Positions 26,313-34,383 of a stretch of DNA of 39,256 bases are shown here, piece after piece. The first letter of the stretch is position 1; the number at the start of each line of letters is the position of its first letter. The notes below the pieces were generated by a model. That model was not told where the DNA came from, did not search any database, and worked only from the letters and a program-made list of their open reading frames with translations. A program made the translations under genes and the position numbers. The DNA lies in assembly GCF_036567765.1 (NCBI RefSeq), contig NZ_DATCTU010000084.1, positions 1 to 39,256 on the forward strand, read 5' to 3'. Origin of the DNA: Pseudobacteroides sp. (GTDB lineage: Bacteria > Bacillota > Clostridia > Acetivibrionales > DSM-2933).

Positions 26313-27212
26313 ATGAGCATACCAATCAGATTGTTTGAAGAACCATACTTCAAAAGTAGGTTGAAACTGTATGATTCTGCCTTTGAAACCCTGGAAAGAT
26401 ACCAGTTATTTTTAGATACATTGAACAAGTTCCAATCGGAACAAAGCTACTTTGAGGCGTACAATAAGCTAAAGGATGACGTTATCTCGTATTTGCAATC
26501 AAACGAAGCTATGAATCGTTTTGCTTTTACAGATGATTTTAATAAGTACGCAATTAAAAATACAGGATATTGCTCAAAGGATATTTTTAAGCAGACCTTT
26601 GATGGCAAGTATTTTCTTAGTATAGATATGAGAAAAGCCAATTTCACTGCCCTAATGCATTATGACCGTGAAATTGTCGGTGGCAAAGCCACTTACGAGG
26701 AATTTATGAGCATGTTTACCGAGCATGAGTACTTCAAATCCAGCAAGTATATTCGCCAGGTGGTATTTGGCAATCTTAATCCCAAGAGGCAAGTAACATA
26801 TGAGAAATATCTCATGGACGGGGTGTTGACAAGACTACTTGAGTTCATGCCTAAAGATTCTGTGGTGTTTTATTCAAACGACGAGATAGTATTTGATCTT
26901 TCTCATTGGGACTTTGAAGAAGAAAGGAAAGAAGTTTCAGAAAAAGTTCAGGCTTTACTGGATGATAAAGAAAAGGAAGGTATCAGCCTAAGGCAAGAAG
27001 TGTTTTTGCTAAGGTATATTCCAAATTCGGGCGGATACATAAGGCGGTTTGTGAATAAAGAGGGATATGACTTCAAGTGCATAGATATAATACTACTGCC
27101 TTTTATATTAAGGGCATATGCAGGAGAAGAAGTACAAGAGGAAGATTTGGTATTCAGATACGAAGGAAGGCTTGCCAAATTGCTTGAAGCACCTAAAATA
27201 GAGGTAGTATAG
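26313..27212 (+). CDS. Unknown protein with motifs like family A DNA polymerases
   Basis: 299 residues from the ATG at 26313. No signal or membrane segment. Three segments occur in the order of polymerase motifs A, B and C. YFLSIDMRKANFTAL (Asp105) resembles motif A. KYIRQVVFGNLNP (Arg148, Phe152-Gly153) resembles the O-helix pattern K-x3-F-G. VVFYSNDEIVFDL (Asp190-Glu191) closely resembles motif C, HDELVFEV. The protein is much smaller than PolA and has no exonuclease domain; the B-C spacing (about 35 residues) is also much shorter. The resemblance was found by eye and the function is inferred. The ribosome site is poor: AAGG lies 18 bases upstream. An in-frame ATG at 26262 would overlap the divergent lipoprotein gene. 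Confidence 0.7.
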   Translation: MSIPIRLFEEPYFKSRLKLYDSAFETLERYQLFLDTLNKFQSEQSYFEAYNKLKDDVISYLQSNEAMNRFAFTDDFNKYAIKNTGYCSKDIFKQTFDGKYFLSIDMRKANFTALMHYDREIVGGKATYEEFMSMFTEHEYFKSSKYIRQVVFGNLNPKRQVTYEKYLMDGVLTRLLEFMPKDSVVFYSNDEIVFDLSHWDFEEERKEVSEKVQALLDDKEKEGISLRQEVFLLRYIPNSGGYIRRFVNKEGYDFKCIDIILLPFILRAYAGEEVQEEDLVFRYEGRLAKLLEAPKIEVV

Positions 27213-27247
27213 ATCCGGTATAATTGAATAATTATGCAATCGAAGAT

Positions 27248-27327
27248 ATTTAGATAATTATCTAAATGTATATTGACAATAATCTTACGGGGGAGTATTA
27301 TAATAATATATAGATGGATATCTAAAT
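27248..27327 (+). promoter_or_regulatory. sdpR promoter with two operator dyads
   Basis: TTGACA (27273-27278), 17 bases, TATTAT (27296-27301). A perfect 20-base palindrome ATTTAGATAATTATCTAAAT (27248-27267) lies just upstream of the -35 box. A second copy of the core TAGAT-N4-ATCTA (27311-27324) covers the start site. The centres are 60 bases apart. This is the expected layout for autorepression by the ArsR-type regulator that follows. Confidence 0.82.
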
Positions 27328-27342
27328 GAAAGTGGTTGTGAT

Positions 27343-27612
27343 ATGGGAATACAGGAAACATTTAAGGCACTTTCAGATGCCACCAGACGTGAAATTATGA
27401 ATATGCTTAAACAGGGAAGGATGACTGCTGGAGATATAGCTGCACGTTTTTCAATGACGCAGCCTACCGTGTCGCATCACCTTTCGGTTTTAAAAGATGC
27501 GGGTCTTATCATTGACAGAAAAGAAGGTAAATTTATATACTATGAACTAAATTCATCTGTGATTGAGGATATATTAGGTTGGTTTTTAAACTTAAGAGGT
27601 GATGAAAAATGA
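27343..27612 (+). CDS. sdpR: SdpR-type ArsR-family autorepressor
   Basis: 89-residue winged-helix protein. It begins QETFKALSDATRREIMNMLK, continues with MTAGDIAARFSMTQPTVSHHLSVLKDAGLI as the HTH and recognition helix, and ends with a wing DRKEGKFIYYELN. It has no metal-binding cysteines, unlike metal-sensing ArsR proteins. In Bacillus, SdpR is a repressor held at the membrane by SdpI when the SdpC toxin is present. Its last four bases overlap the start of sdpI (ATGA), so the pair is translationally coupled. Confidence 0.92.
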   Translation: MGIQETFKALSDATRREIMNMLKQGRMTAGDIAARFSMTQPTVSHHLSVLKDAGLIIDRKEGKFIYYELNSSVIEDILGWFLNLRGDEK

Positions 27613-28259
27613 AAATAGAAAAATGGAAAATAATTATTATATGGGTATTGGCACTTATACCTATGATATTGACAATTGTTTTTTACGAAAAGCTGCCTCA
27701 AAAGATACCCATGCACTGGAACATGGAAGGTCAGGTTGACAGGATGAGTGATAAGTTTCCAGGGGCATTTATACTCCCTCTTATAATACTTGCCATGCCT
27801 GTTCTAATGGGCGTTTTGCCCAGAATAGATCCCAAAAGGGCCAATTATAAGCTGTTCGGCAATTCGTACTATGCCATAAGGCTATGTACGGTAGTTGTAC
27901 TTGTATGTATAAACCTTTATATGCTTTTTACATCATTAGGATATAGTATGTTTAGGATGGATACATTTATAAAAATCATGGTAGGAGTTTTAATTGCAGT
28001 TTTGGGAAATGTTATGCCCAAACTAAAGCAGAACTACTTTGCAGGTATCAAGACTCCATGGACTCTGGCAAGTGAAGAGGTATGGTTTGCGGTGCATCGT
28101 ATAACCGGCATGCTGTGGTTTGCAGCAGGCATACTTATGGTAATACTCGGGTTAATTCCCGGTATAGTTCCTGTGATTGCCTATATTGCTATAATTCCTG
28201 TAATCGGCATATATCCTATTGTTTATTCATATTTCGTTTTTAAAAGGCTGTCTGAATAG
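27609..28259 (+). CDS. sdpI: SdpI-family immunity/signal membrane protein
   Basis: 216 residues with about six transmembrane segments. The N-terminal DUF1648 region has the signature KLPQKIPMHWNMEGQVD, and the C-terminal SdpI domain has GIKTPWTLASEEVWFAVHRITG. In Bacillus, SdpI gives resistance to the SDP killing peptide and also sequesters the SdpR repressor. No sdpABC toxin genes are present in this window, so the pair may sense a foreign toxin or another envelope stress. AGAGGTGAT precedes the ATG inside sdpR. A strong terminator follows. Confidence 0.93.
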   Translation: MKIEKWKIIIIWVLALIPMILTIVFYEKLPQKIPMHWNMEGQVDRMSDKFPGAFILPLIILAMPVLMGVLPRIDPKRANYKLFGNSYYAIRLCTVVVLVCINLYMLFTSLGYSMFRMDTFIKIMVGVLIAVLGNVMPKLKQNYFAGIKTPWTLASEEVWFAVHRITGMLWFAAGILMVILGLIPGIVPVIAYIAIIPVIGIYPIVYSYFVFKRLSE

Positions 28260-28278
28260 AAATTTTATTAGTGAGATA

Positions 28279-28323
28279 CCGTGCTGTAAAACAGGTAAAA
28301 GTGTTATACAGCACGGTTTTTTT
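28279..28323 (+). terminator. Terminator after sdpI
   Basis: CCGTGCTGTA (28279-28288) pairs perfectly with TACAGCACGG (28307-28316), followed by seven T. It lies 20 bases past sdpI and also faces the convergent DUF6873 gene. Confidence 0.92.
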
Positions 28324-28348
28324 GATTTGGAGTATTTAAATTTAATCT

Positions 28349-29113
28349 CTACATTGCACAGCTTTCAAAAACAGGAATTATAGAACCCACATCAACAGGC
28401 TTCTCGTCTGAAAGACTTACAACTTTTACTCCATGACTGTTGGAAAACCTAACAATATCCACAAATGACTTGAGCTTTGTGAGGTCTCCTGAGACTACCA
28501 GCTTGTCTTTTGCTATTTTGCCCGTACACCCGCCTATGAATCCCATGTTAAGGCCTGGCAATACAATGTTCTCATCAGGCTCAATAAGTAAAACATCAAT
28601 ACCTTTTTTTGAGGCTGCTTCTTTAATTCCCTTGTCAGAGGTAATTATTGCAGTCTTATCGATTACACAAACAGAGCACTTGGAATATCCCTGTTTAACA
28701 TCAATGAATTCAACACACTCATTTTCCAGCTCCATTTTTAAAACTTTATCGGTATATTTTAGATTATGGATGACATAATTGCCTACTCTGGCAGCATTAT
28801 ACGCTATATTTCCAGGGTATTGGGAGGATAGGACTGTTTCTCCCCTTACCATATGGAAGCCAAGGCTTGTCAGACTGTTCAGGAGCTTACTGCTTATACC
28901 CGGTGCATAGACTATCCTGTTACCGCCTATATGGTGCAGCATTATATCAGTATGGTATGATACAGCTTCATACATTTGAGTCAGTCGTTCTGTTTTAAAA
29001 GTCAGTATTTCCATTTTCAGCAGGCTATCAGCGATTTTTTTGCTTACCCTTCCATCAATAAGGATACCTTTTACTTTTCCCTCGGGAAGGTTCGGAAGCT
29101 TAATGTGATTCAT
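28349..29113 (-). CDS. DUF6873-family GME-fold protein
   Basis: 254 residues of a clostridial family assigned to the guanidino-group-modifying enzyme (pentein) fold, the fold of arginine deiminase and amidinotransferases. Visible pieces are HTDIMLHHIGGNRIVYAP (about 55-72), VCVIDKTAIITSDKGI, and NMGFIGGCTGKIAKDKLVVSGD, where a His, Asp and Cys could form the active site. Substrate unknown; no signal peptide. It faces the sdpI terminator, and its ATG is preceded by only a weak ribosome site (GGGGTAGC), so expression may be low. Confidence 0.72.
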   Translation of the reverse strand: MNHIKLPNLPEGKVKGILIDGRVSKKIADSLLKMEILTFKTERLTQMYEAVSYHTDIMLHHIGGNRIVYAPGISSKLLNSLTSLGFHMVRGETVLSSQYPGNIAYNAARVGNYVIHNLKYTDKVLKMELENECVEFIDVKQGYSKCSVCVIDKTAIITSDKGIKEAASKKGIDVLLIEPDENIVLPGLNMGFIGGCTGKIAKDKLVVSGDLTKLKSFVDIVRFSNSHGVKVVSLSDEKPVDVGSIIPVFESCAM

Positions 29114-29224
29114 ACGGCTACCCCTCTGACTTCAATATAGATATATTCACAACCCTTGACTAATGAGCTCATAAGGATATTATATATATAACTCTAGCTT
29201 GTTCAAAGTGGAAAATTATAAGAG

Positions 29225-30145
29225 TTAAAGCTGTAGCAGCCAGACTTCTGCATCCTCCCTATCGATAAAAACCCTGAATTGGCTTCCTTTGTTTGATTCA
29301 GAGACCATTTCCTTAAATCTGCCCTTGGATGTAGAGTCATTGGGCAGGACTAATGCCACCTTCATATGATAATTTACAAACTTTTGCATCATATCTCCGG
29401 CAACTTTTGTTTTAAGTTTGAAAAAATCTTCTGAAAGGACATTTCCATGGAGCATAAGCAAATTGGTATCATTTTCACCGCACAAAGCGATAAGGTCCAA
29501 TGCATCTTGCTCACTGCCCAAAGGGTTTATGGCTGACAGGAATTCAACATATTTTTTACTATCTTTATCAACACAATTCCATTCCATATTATTCGACTCC
29601 TTATTTAGTTCGTTTCCAAACAGTTCTTTCCGGATATTTTGAATCCAAGTAACTTCGTTTTTATAAAATGCCGTTACATTTTCATTGATTATATCCCATA
29701 TAATTGTTTCTCGTTGGTTTCTCTTAGGCGAGTTTATTCCTCGGCGTATTTTTTCCTGTTGAAGCACAAGCTGCATTTTAATATTGTTTTCATAATTTGT
29801 AATAATATGATTAAGTTCCTCATCATTAAGCTGATAGGCCCAAGACAGTTGGACAAGGAAAGTGTTTTTCAACTCAGGTATTTCAGGGGAAGAAAGCACC
29901 CATTCCTTTAATTCTGCCAGACCTTCCTTCGTTATGGAGTACAGTTTTTTTGAGGGAGAGCTTTCCTGATGCTGGACTTGGTTTGTTACAAGGCCTTCAT
30001 CAGTTAATTGGAGCAATGATTTATATATTTGGTTGTTGTTGCCTGACCAATACATGGTTGAAGACTCTTCAAATACTTTTTTCATATCATACCCGCTAAA
30101 AGGCTTCCAGCTTAGTAATCCCAGTATCGCGTACTTAATGGACAT
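29225..30145 (-). CDS. PadR-family regulator fused to DUF4180
   Basis: 306 residues. Residues 1-85 are a PadR winged helix: AILGLLSWKPFSGYDMKKVFEES, then NNNQIYKSLLQLTDEGLV and LYSITKEGL. A helical PadR C-terminal region runs to about 175. The last 115 residues match DUF4180: LDLIALCGENDTNLLMLHG, FFKLKTKVAGDMMQKFVNYHMKVALV, and RFKEMVSESNKGSQFRVFIDREDAEVWL. DUF4180 is of unknown function and is usually a stand-alone small protein. GAGGTG lies 5 bases before the ATG. Tandem dyads over its promoter suggest autorepression. It is divergent from the secreted-protein/ABC/two-component cluster. Confidence 0.9.
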   Translation of the reverse strand: MSIKYAILGLLSWKPFSGYDMKKVFEESSTMYWSGNNNQIYKSLLQLTDEGLVTNQVQHQESSPSKKLYSITKEGLAELKEWVLSSPEIPELKNTFLVQLSWAYQLNDEELNHIITNYENNIKMQLVLQQEKIRRGINSPKRNQRETIIWDIINENVTAFYKNEVTWIQNIRKELFGNELNKESNNMEWNCVDKDSKKYVEFLSAINPLGSEQDALDLIALCGENDTNLLMLHGNVLSEDFFKLKTKVAGDMMQKFVNYHMKVALVLPNDSTSKGRFKEMVSESNKGSQFRVFIDREDAEVWLLQL

Positions 30146-30170
30146 TACAGCACCTCAATTCTTTATGGTT

Positions 30171-30213
30171 TTAACATGTGTTAATAGTAACATATGTTAA
30201 GGGAGAGTGTCAA
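30171..30213 (-). promoter_or_regulatory. PadR promoter with two TAACAT dyads
   Basis: On the minus strand TTGACA (30208-30213), 18 bases, TACTAT (30184-30189). The perfect palindrome TAACATATGTTA (30188-30199) lies in the spacer next to the -10 box, and TTAACATGTGTTAA (30171-30184) follows over the start site. ATGT/ACAT half-sites are typical of PadR proteins, so the regulator probably represses itself. Confidence 0.78.
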
Positions 30214-30361
30214 TGTGTAAAAGTTAATACTTTTTTAATACTTTTTTATTTTCTTTTAATTTTTCTTTTATAGCCATTTAATTTCCGGTTGCTAATATAA
30301 GAGTGTAGCAAGTGAAGATCAATTGATTTTTACAATCAAATTAACGAGGAGGAAACGAGAA

Positions 30362-31276
30362 ATGAACAAAAAATTATTTAGAACAGGAATTGGGTTGGTC
30401 GTTGGAGGTTCCCTGCTCATAACTTCAACAGTTATGAGTATAGCTGACGGACCCAGTGGTTATGACGCACTGAAGGCAGCATTTAAGAATTCACACAAGA
30501 TAGAGAATGCCACATTTACTGTTGCAGGATCAGTCAGTGATAACAACAAGGAAATGGTAAACATCAGCTCAACTTTTAAGGCTGATGGAAAGGAACACTT
30601 ATTTAGCGGAAACATTGCAATCAGTTCTGATAAGGTGAACAAGAAATATACTATCTATGGCAGTGACAAGCAGATAGTCTTTAAGGATGATGCTTCAAGT
30701 GTATACAACAAGGTTGAGTGCAATGATGAATTTAAAGGAAAGAGGCACTCAAGAAGCGAGAACTATAAAAACCCACATGAAAATCCGCAGTTGGAGGCAA
30801 TTGGAGAAAAGATAATGGATACTCTGGTTGGAGACCTTAAGAAGCAGGTAACAATGAAAAAACTTGATAACGGTGATAAAGAGATAGGTATCGATCTTGA
30901 TAAGAATGAAATACCTTCTTTAGTCAATTTGATACTGGCTGTAAAGAACGACAAGTCATGTGAAACCGACAAGCAGGGTGAATTCCATAAAATCCTCGGT
31001 ATAAATCCGGATGACTGTACGATTCCTGAGCTTACTTATGATGTCCAGGCAGAAAAGGTGGAGGTGCAGATAGTTGTAGATAAGGATAACACAATAAAGG
31101 GATTGGATTTAGAGTTTGATATTACAGGTAAAGATGAGGCGAAACAGGTCCATGATCAGGAATTGAAGCTTAGCCTCGATGTAAACAATATTAACTCAAC
31201 AAATGTAGATACAATTGATTTGGCAGGTAAAACAGTGAAGGAAATTTCTCAGGATGTAATAGGCCATAAAAGATAG
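30362..31276 (+). CDS. Secreted protein of unknown function at the head of the ABC/two-component cluster
   Basis: 304 residues. A signal peptide (MNKKLFRTGIGLVVGGSLLITSTVMSIADG) is followed by a soluble, charged, beta-rich extracellular domain that reads like two similar lipoprotein-type halves (ATFTVAGSVSDNNKEMVNIS near the start; VDKDNTIKGLDLEFDITG near the end). No catalytic motif was recognised. GAGGAGG lies 7 bases before the ATG at 30362. It is the first gene of a plus-strand series with an ABC exporter, a sensor kinase and a response regulator, so it may be a ligand, sensor partner or target of that system. Confidence 0.8.
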   Translation: MNKKLFRTGIGLVVGGSLLITSTVMSIADGPSGYDALKAAFKNSHKIENATFTVAGSVSDNNKEMVNISSTFKADGKEHLFSGNIAISSDKVNKKYTIYGSDKQIVFKDDASSVYNKVECNDEFKGKRHSRSENYKNPHENPQLEAIGEKIMDTLVGDLKKQVTMKKLDNGDKEIGIDLDKNEIPSLVNLILAVKNDKSCETDKQGEFHKILGINPDDCTIPELTYDVQAEKVEVQIVVDKDNTIKGLDLEFDITGKDEAKQVHDQELKLSLDVNNINSTNVDTIDLAGKTVKEISQDVIGHKR

Positions 31277-31309
31277 TTCAGGAAGCATTATTTAAAGTAA
31301 TAATCTATT

Positions 31310-31339
31310 GCGGATGCTCACTTGTATGTGAACATCCGC
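31310..31339 (+). other. Hairpin between the secreted-protein gene and the ABC genes
   Basis: GCGGATG (31310-31316) pairs with CATCCGC (31333-31339), and TCAC (31318-31321) with GTGA (31328-31331), with one mismatch between. There is no U run, so it is more likely a partial terminator or an RNA-stabilising/processing stem than a full terminator. Confidence 0.6.
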
Positions 31340-31380
31340 CAATAACCTGGATTAAACTTAAAAACGGGGTGAATATAATT

Positions 31381-32100
31381 ATGGGAAAAATATTGGAAGT
31401 TAAAGACCTCCACAAAAAATATAGAAACGGCAGAGGTATTGGAAATATCAATTTTGAAATAAGTCCTGGGGAAGTGGTTGGCTTACTTGGACCAAACGGA
31501 TCTGGTAAAACCACTATAATGAAGTCCGTCACAGGTCTTGTAAGGATTGATAAGGGAGTAGTAAGAATATGCGGGTATGATCTTTCAGAAAACTTTGAGG
31601 ACGCTATAAGAGGTGTAGGGTGTCTTATCGAGACACCTTCAGTAATAGGCAGTATGAGTTGTTATGACAATCTTAAGCTGGTATCAAGGTTTTATAATGA
31701 TGTTGACCCTGAAAGAATTGATGTTGTGCTCCAGATAACAGGGCTTTCCAAGTATAAGAAAGATAAAGTAAAGAACTTTTCTTTGGGAATGAAGCAAAGG
31801 CTGGCTATTGCCATGGCAATTTATCAAAATCCCAAACTTGTAATACTTGACGAACCGGCAAACGGTCTTGATATAGAGGGTTCTAAGGAACTGAGAAGAA
31901 TTATCTCCCAGCTGTCAAAAGAATTTATGATAAGCTTCCTTATTTCCAGTCACCTGATTCATGAAATAGAGATGTTATGCGACAAAATATTGATAATTAA
32001 AGACGGAAGAATAGTGGATATCTGCATTGTTCAGGATGTGAAGGACACAGGCGTTTCCCTTGAGGATTATTTTATTGATAGAGTAAATAAGGAGGCTTGA
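31381..32100 (+). CDS. ABC transporter ATP-binding protein
   Basis: 239-residue ATPase of the DrrA/BcrA type. Walker A is GPNGSGKTT (residues about 37-45), the signature is FSLGMKQRLAIA, and Walker B plus D-loop are KLVILDEPANGLD. An H-loop histidine follows in SSHLIHEIE. It energises the permease encoded 5 bases downstream; this class exports antibiotics, peptides or lipids. The ATG at 31381 is chosen because GGGGTGA lies 9 bases upstream; an earlier GTG overlaps that site. Confidence 0.94.
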   Translation: MGKILEVKDLHKKYRNGRGIGNINFEISPGEVVGLLGPNGSGKTTIMKSVTGLVRIDKGVVRICGYDLSENFEDAIRGVGCLIETPSVIGSMSCYDNLKLVSRFYNDVDPERIDVVLQITGLSKYKKDKVKNFSLGMKQRLAIAMAIYQNPKLVILDEPANGLDIEGSKELRRIISQLSKEFMISFLISSHLIHEIEMLCDKILIIKDGRIVDICIVQDVKDTGVSLEDYFIDRVNKEA

Positions 32101-32105
32101 TGTAA

Positions 32106-32855
32106 ATGAACACCATAATAGCTGGTACAATGAATGAAACCTACAAAATTTTTAAAAGAAAGAAGTTTGTATTTTTATTTTCAGTATCAATCCTTGCGGC
32201 TGTTACAGCGTCAATTGTCAATTTGGTTACAGGCAGCAATTTCGGAGTATCCCTGATAAAAAATTCAACTCTTCCGGTAACCATATTAAATCTGATGTCT
32301 TCAATCCTTTTACCGCTGTTTGCAATTTTATTGACAAGTGATTTGTTTTCAGGAGAGTTGTCAGACAATTCAATTATAATGTCGATGGTAAGGCCTATTA
32401 CCAGGATTAAAATATATGTTTCAAAGCTTTTGTCAATAGGAATAAGTATATTGTTTCTGCTGTTGGCTACTTTTGTAGCATCCCTTGCGGCTAGTTTATT
32501 TGGAGGTAATTTTAATGACATAATATCAAGACTTCCTGCAAACCTTATGTCATATATTTTTGCAGTTATACCCCTCATGCTGGTTGCTATAATAACCGCA
32601 TTTGTTGCACAGTTCACAAGAAGCGGAGGGCTGACCATAGTTATTATGATACTGGCTTCAGCACTGATGTCGGTTGTATCGGTTTTTATTCCTCAAACAG
32701 TATCCTTTTTGCCCACCACCTATCTTGACTGGTACCAGAATTTTTACAGTGGTGTGGATTTTATGCTTATCCTAAATGAATTTTTATATATACTGGCTTA
32801 TGGTATAATATTTATGTTTGCCGGCACATATCTTTTTGAGCAAAAGGATATATAA
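32106..32855 (+). CDS. ABC-2 type transporter permease
   Basis: 249 residues with six predicted membrane helices, for example FVFLFSVSILAAVTASIVNL, ILNLMSSILLPLFAILLT and ILFLLLATFVASLAASLFGG. The cytoplasmic loop SDLFSGELSDNSIIMSMVRPITR is typical of ABC-2/BcrB-like permeases and probably couples to the ATPase. It starts 5 bases after the ATPase gene (GGAGG inside that gene's end) and precedes the kinase by about 45 bases. Confidence 0.92.
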   Translation: MNTIIAGTMNETYKIFKRKKFVFLFSVSILAAVTASIVNLVTGSNFGVSLIKNSTLPVTILNLMSSILLPLFAILLTSDLFSGELSDNSIIMSMVRPITRIKIYVSKLLSIGISILFLLLATFVASLAASLFGGNFNDIISRLPANLMSYIFAVIPLMLVAIITAFVAQFTRSGGLTIVIMILASALMSVVSVFIPQTVSFLPTTYLDWYQNFYSGVDFMLILNEFLYILAYGIIFMFAGTYLFEQKDI

Positions 32856-32901
32856 ACGGGATTTTGCTAGGGTACTCATTGTATCAGGGGAGGATTTATA
32901 A

Positions 32902-34383
32902 ATGTCTATAAGGATCAAGCTGCTATTGTCAAATATATTAATGATAGTGGTGCCGTTGTTCTCAGCACTAATACTGGTCGTTATCCTTATCGGAGTTAAT
33001 TTTGAAAGGGCCGGTTTTGAGCACCATGAAACAGGGGATCAATTTGACAAGGTAGCTCAGGATATATTTAAGGAGTTTATTACAATATCCAACGACACAT
33101 TAAACAATCCTGACAAGCTGAAAGATCTGACATATCTTAAAGGCGTTGATAGTAAACTGAAATCCTTAAACTCGGGAATAGGCTTCGTGATTAACAAAAA
33201 AATATATTACCTCTCTGAAAAAATTGACAGGCATAAGTTTGAAGAAGAGCTTGGTCAAGCGAGCCTTTCGGGAGATGCCGGGCACAAGGCAAGACATGAT
33301 AATGGTGAGGATATACAGTATTTTATCCATAATTTCCAGTTATCTTCCGGTGAGAATGGTTCCCTTTATATATTTTTTGATATAAGCCCCATACGAAAGT
33401 TTGTAAAAAATTTTATGAGTGATTTTATGGGATACTTTTTACTCATAATATTGATAACCAACGGGATACTTACGTTTATTGTTTCTCAGAGCATAATAAA
33501 GCCCCTTAAAAAGCTGAAGTACGGAGCTGAGCAGATAAAGGAAGGAAATCTATACTTTGAAATTCATGAGAAATCGGGAGATGAGGTTGGAGCGGTTTGC
33601 CGTGCGTTTGAAGAAATGAGGCAAAGGCTTAAAGATGCCCTTGAGCAGCAATTAAAGTACGATGAGGAACGCAACGAATTTATGGCCAGTATCACCCACG
33701 ATCTCAAAACACCTATAACCTCCATCAAGGGCCATATAGAAGGCTTACGTGATGGAATTGCCGATACACCTGAGAAGAATGAAAAATATCTGGATATTAT
33801 TTATAAGAAGGCTGTTGATATGGATAGGCTGATAAATGACCTGACATTTTTCTCAAACCAGACCCTTAAAAAGGTACCATTTAACTTTGCCAAGGTAAAC
33901 TTGAAATATTTTATAGAGGACATGATAGATGAATACCAGATAGAACTGGAAAAGTTGGGAATAAGTATTGCAAGCAGTTACGATTTAGATCATAATACAA
34001 TGGTAAAGGCAGATGTAGAAAAGCTTAAGAGGGTAATAGCGAATATATTTGAAAACTCAATAAAATACATGGACAAAGAAAAAGGACATATAAAGATAGA
34101 TGTGCAGGATAGGGGGGGCAAGGTTTTGATAGGAATACATGACAATGGAGAAGGTATCAAAGCGGAAAACCTTCCTAATATTTTTACCAGGTTCTATAGA
34201 GCCGATGCATCGAGAAACACCTCAAAGGGAGGCAGCGGCCTTGGGCTTGCAATTGCAAGTCAGATAATAGATGAGCACGGGGGACAAATTTGGGCAGAGA
34301 GTGAGTTTGGAAAAGGTACCTGCATATATTTTGAATTGGAAAAGATAGGTGAGGGCAATGAAAAAAAGGATTCTGATAATTGA
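32902..34383 (+). CDS. Membrane sensor histidine kinase
   Basis: 493 residues. Two transmembrane helices (about 9-31 and 175-196) bracket a 140-residue extracellular sensor domain that is not of a recognised family. A HAMP domain follows (SQSIIKPLKKLKYGAEQI). The kinase core has H box FMASITHDLKTPITSIKGH, N box NIFENSIKYMD, G1 DNGEGI, F box FTRFYRAD and G2 GGSGLGLA. It is a BaeS/VanS-like class. GGGGAGG lies before the ATG. Its end overlaps the response regulator by 26 bases, so the pair is co-translated. Confidence 0.95.
   Translation: MSIRIKLLLSNILMIVVPLFSALILVVILIGVNFERAGFEHHETGDQFDKVAQDIFKEFITISNDTLNNPDKLKDLTYLKGVDSKLKSLNSGIGFVINKKIYYLSEKIDRHKFEEELGQASLSGDAGHKARHDNGEDIQYFIHNFQLSSGENGSLYIFFDISPIRKFVKNFMSDFMGYFLLIILITNGILTFIVSQSIIKPLKKLKYGAEQIKEGNLYFEIHEKSGDEVGAVCRAFEEMRQRLKDALEQQLKYDEERNEFMASITHDLKTPITSIKGHIEGLRDGIADTPEKNEKYLDIIYKKAVDMDRLINDLTFFSNQTLKKVPFNFAKVNLKYFIEDMIDEYQIELEKLGISIASSYDLDHNTMVKADVEKLKRVIANIFENSIKYMDKEKGHIKIDVQDRGGKVLIGIHDNGEGIKAENLPNIFTRFYRADASRNTSKGGSGLGLAIASQIIDEHGGQIWAESEFGKGTCIYFELEKIGEGNEKKDSDN

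Noticed and set aside
32141..32638. 165-codon open frame on the minus strand inside the ABC permease gene
   Set aside because: It is antisense to a clear membrane protein gene, has no ribosome site and has a composition that mirrors the permease codons.
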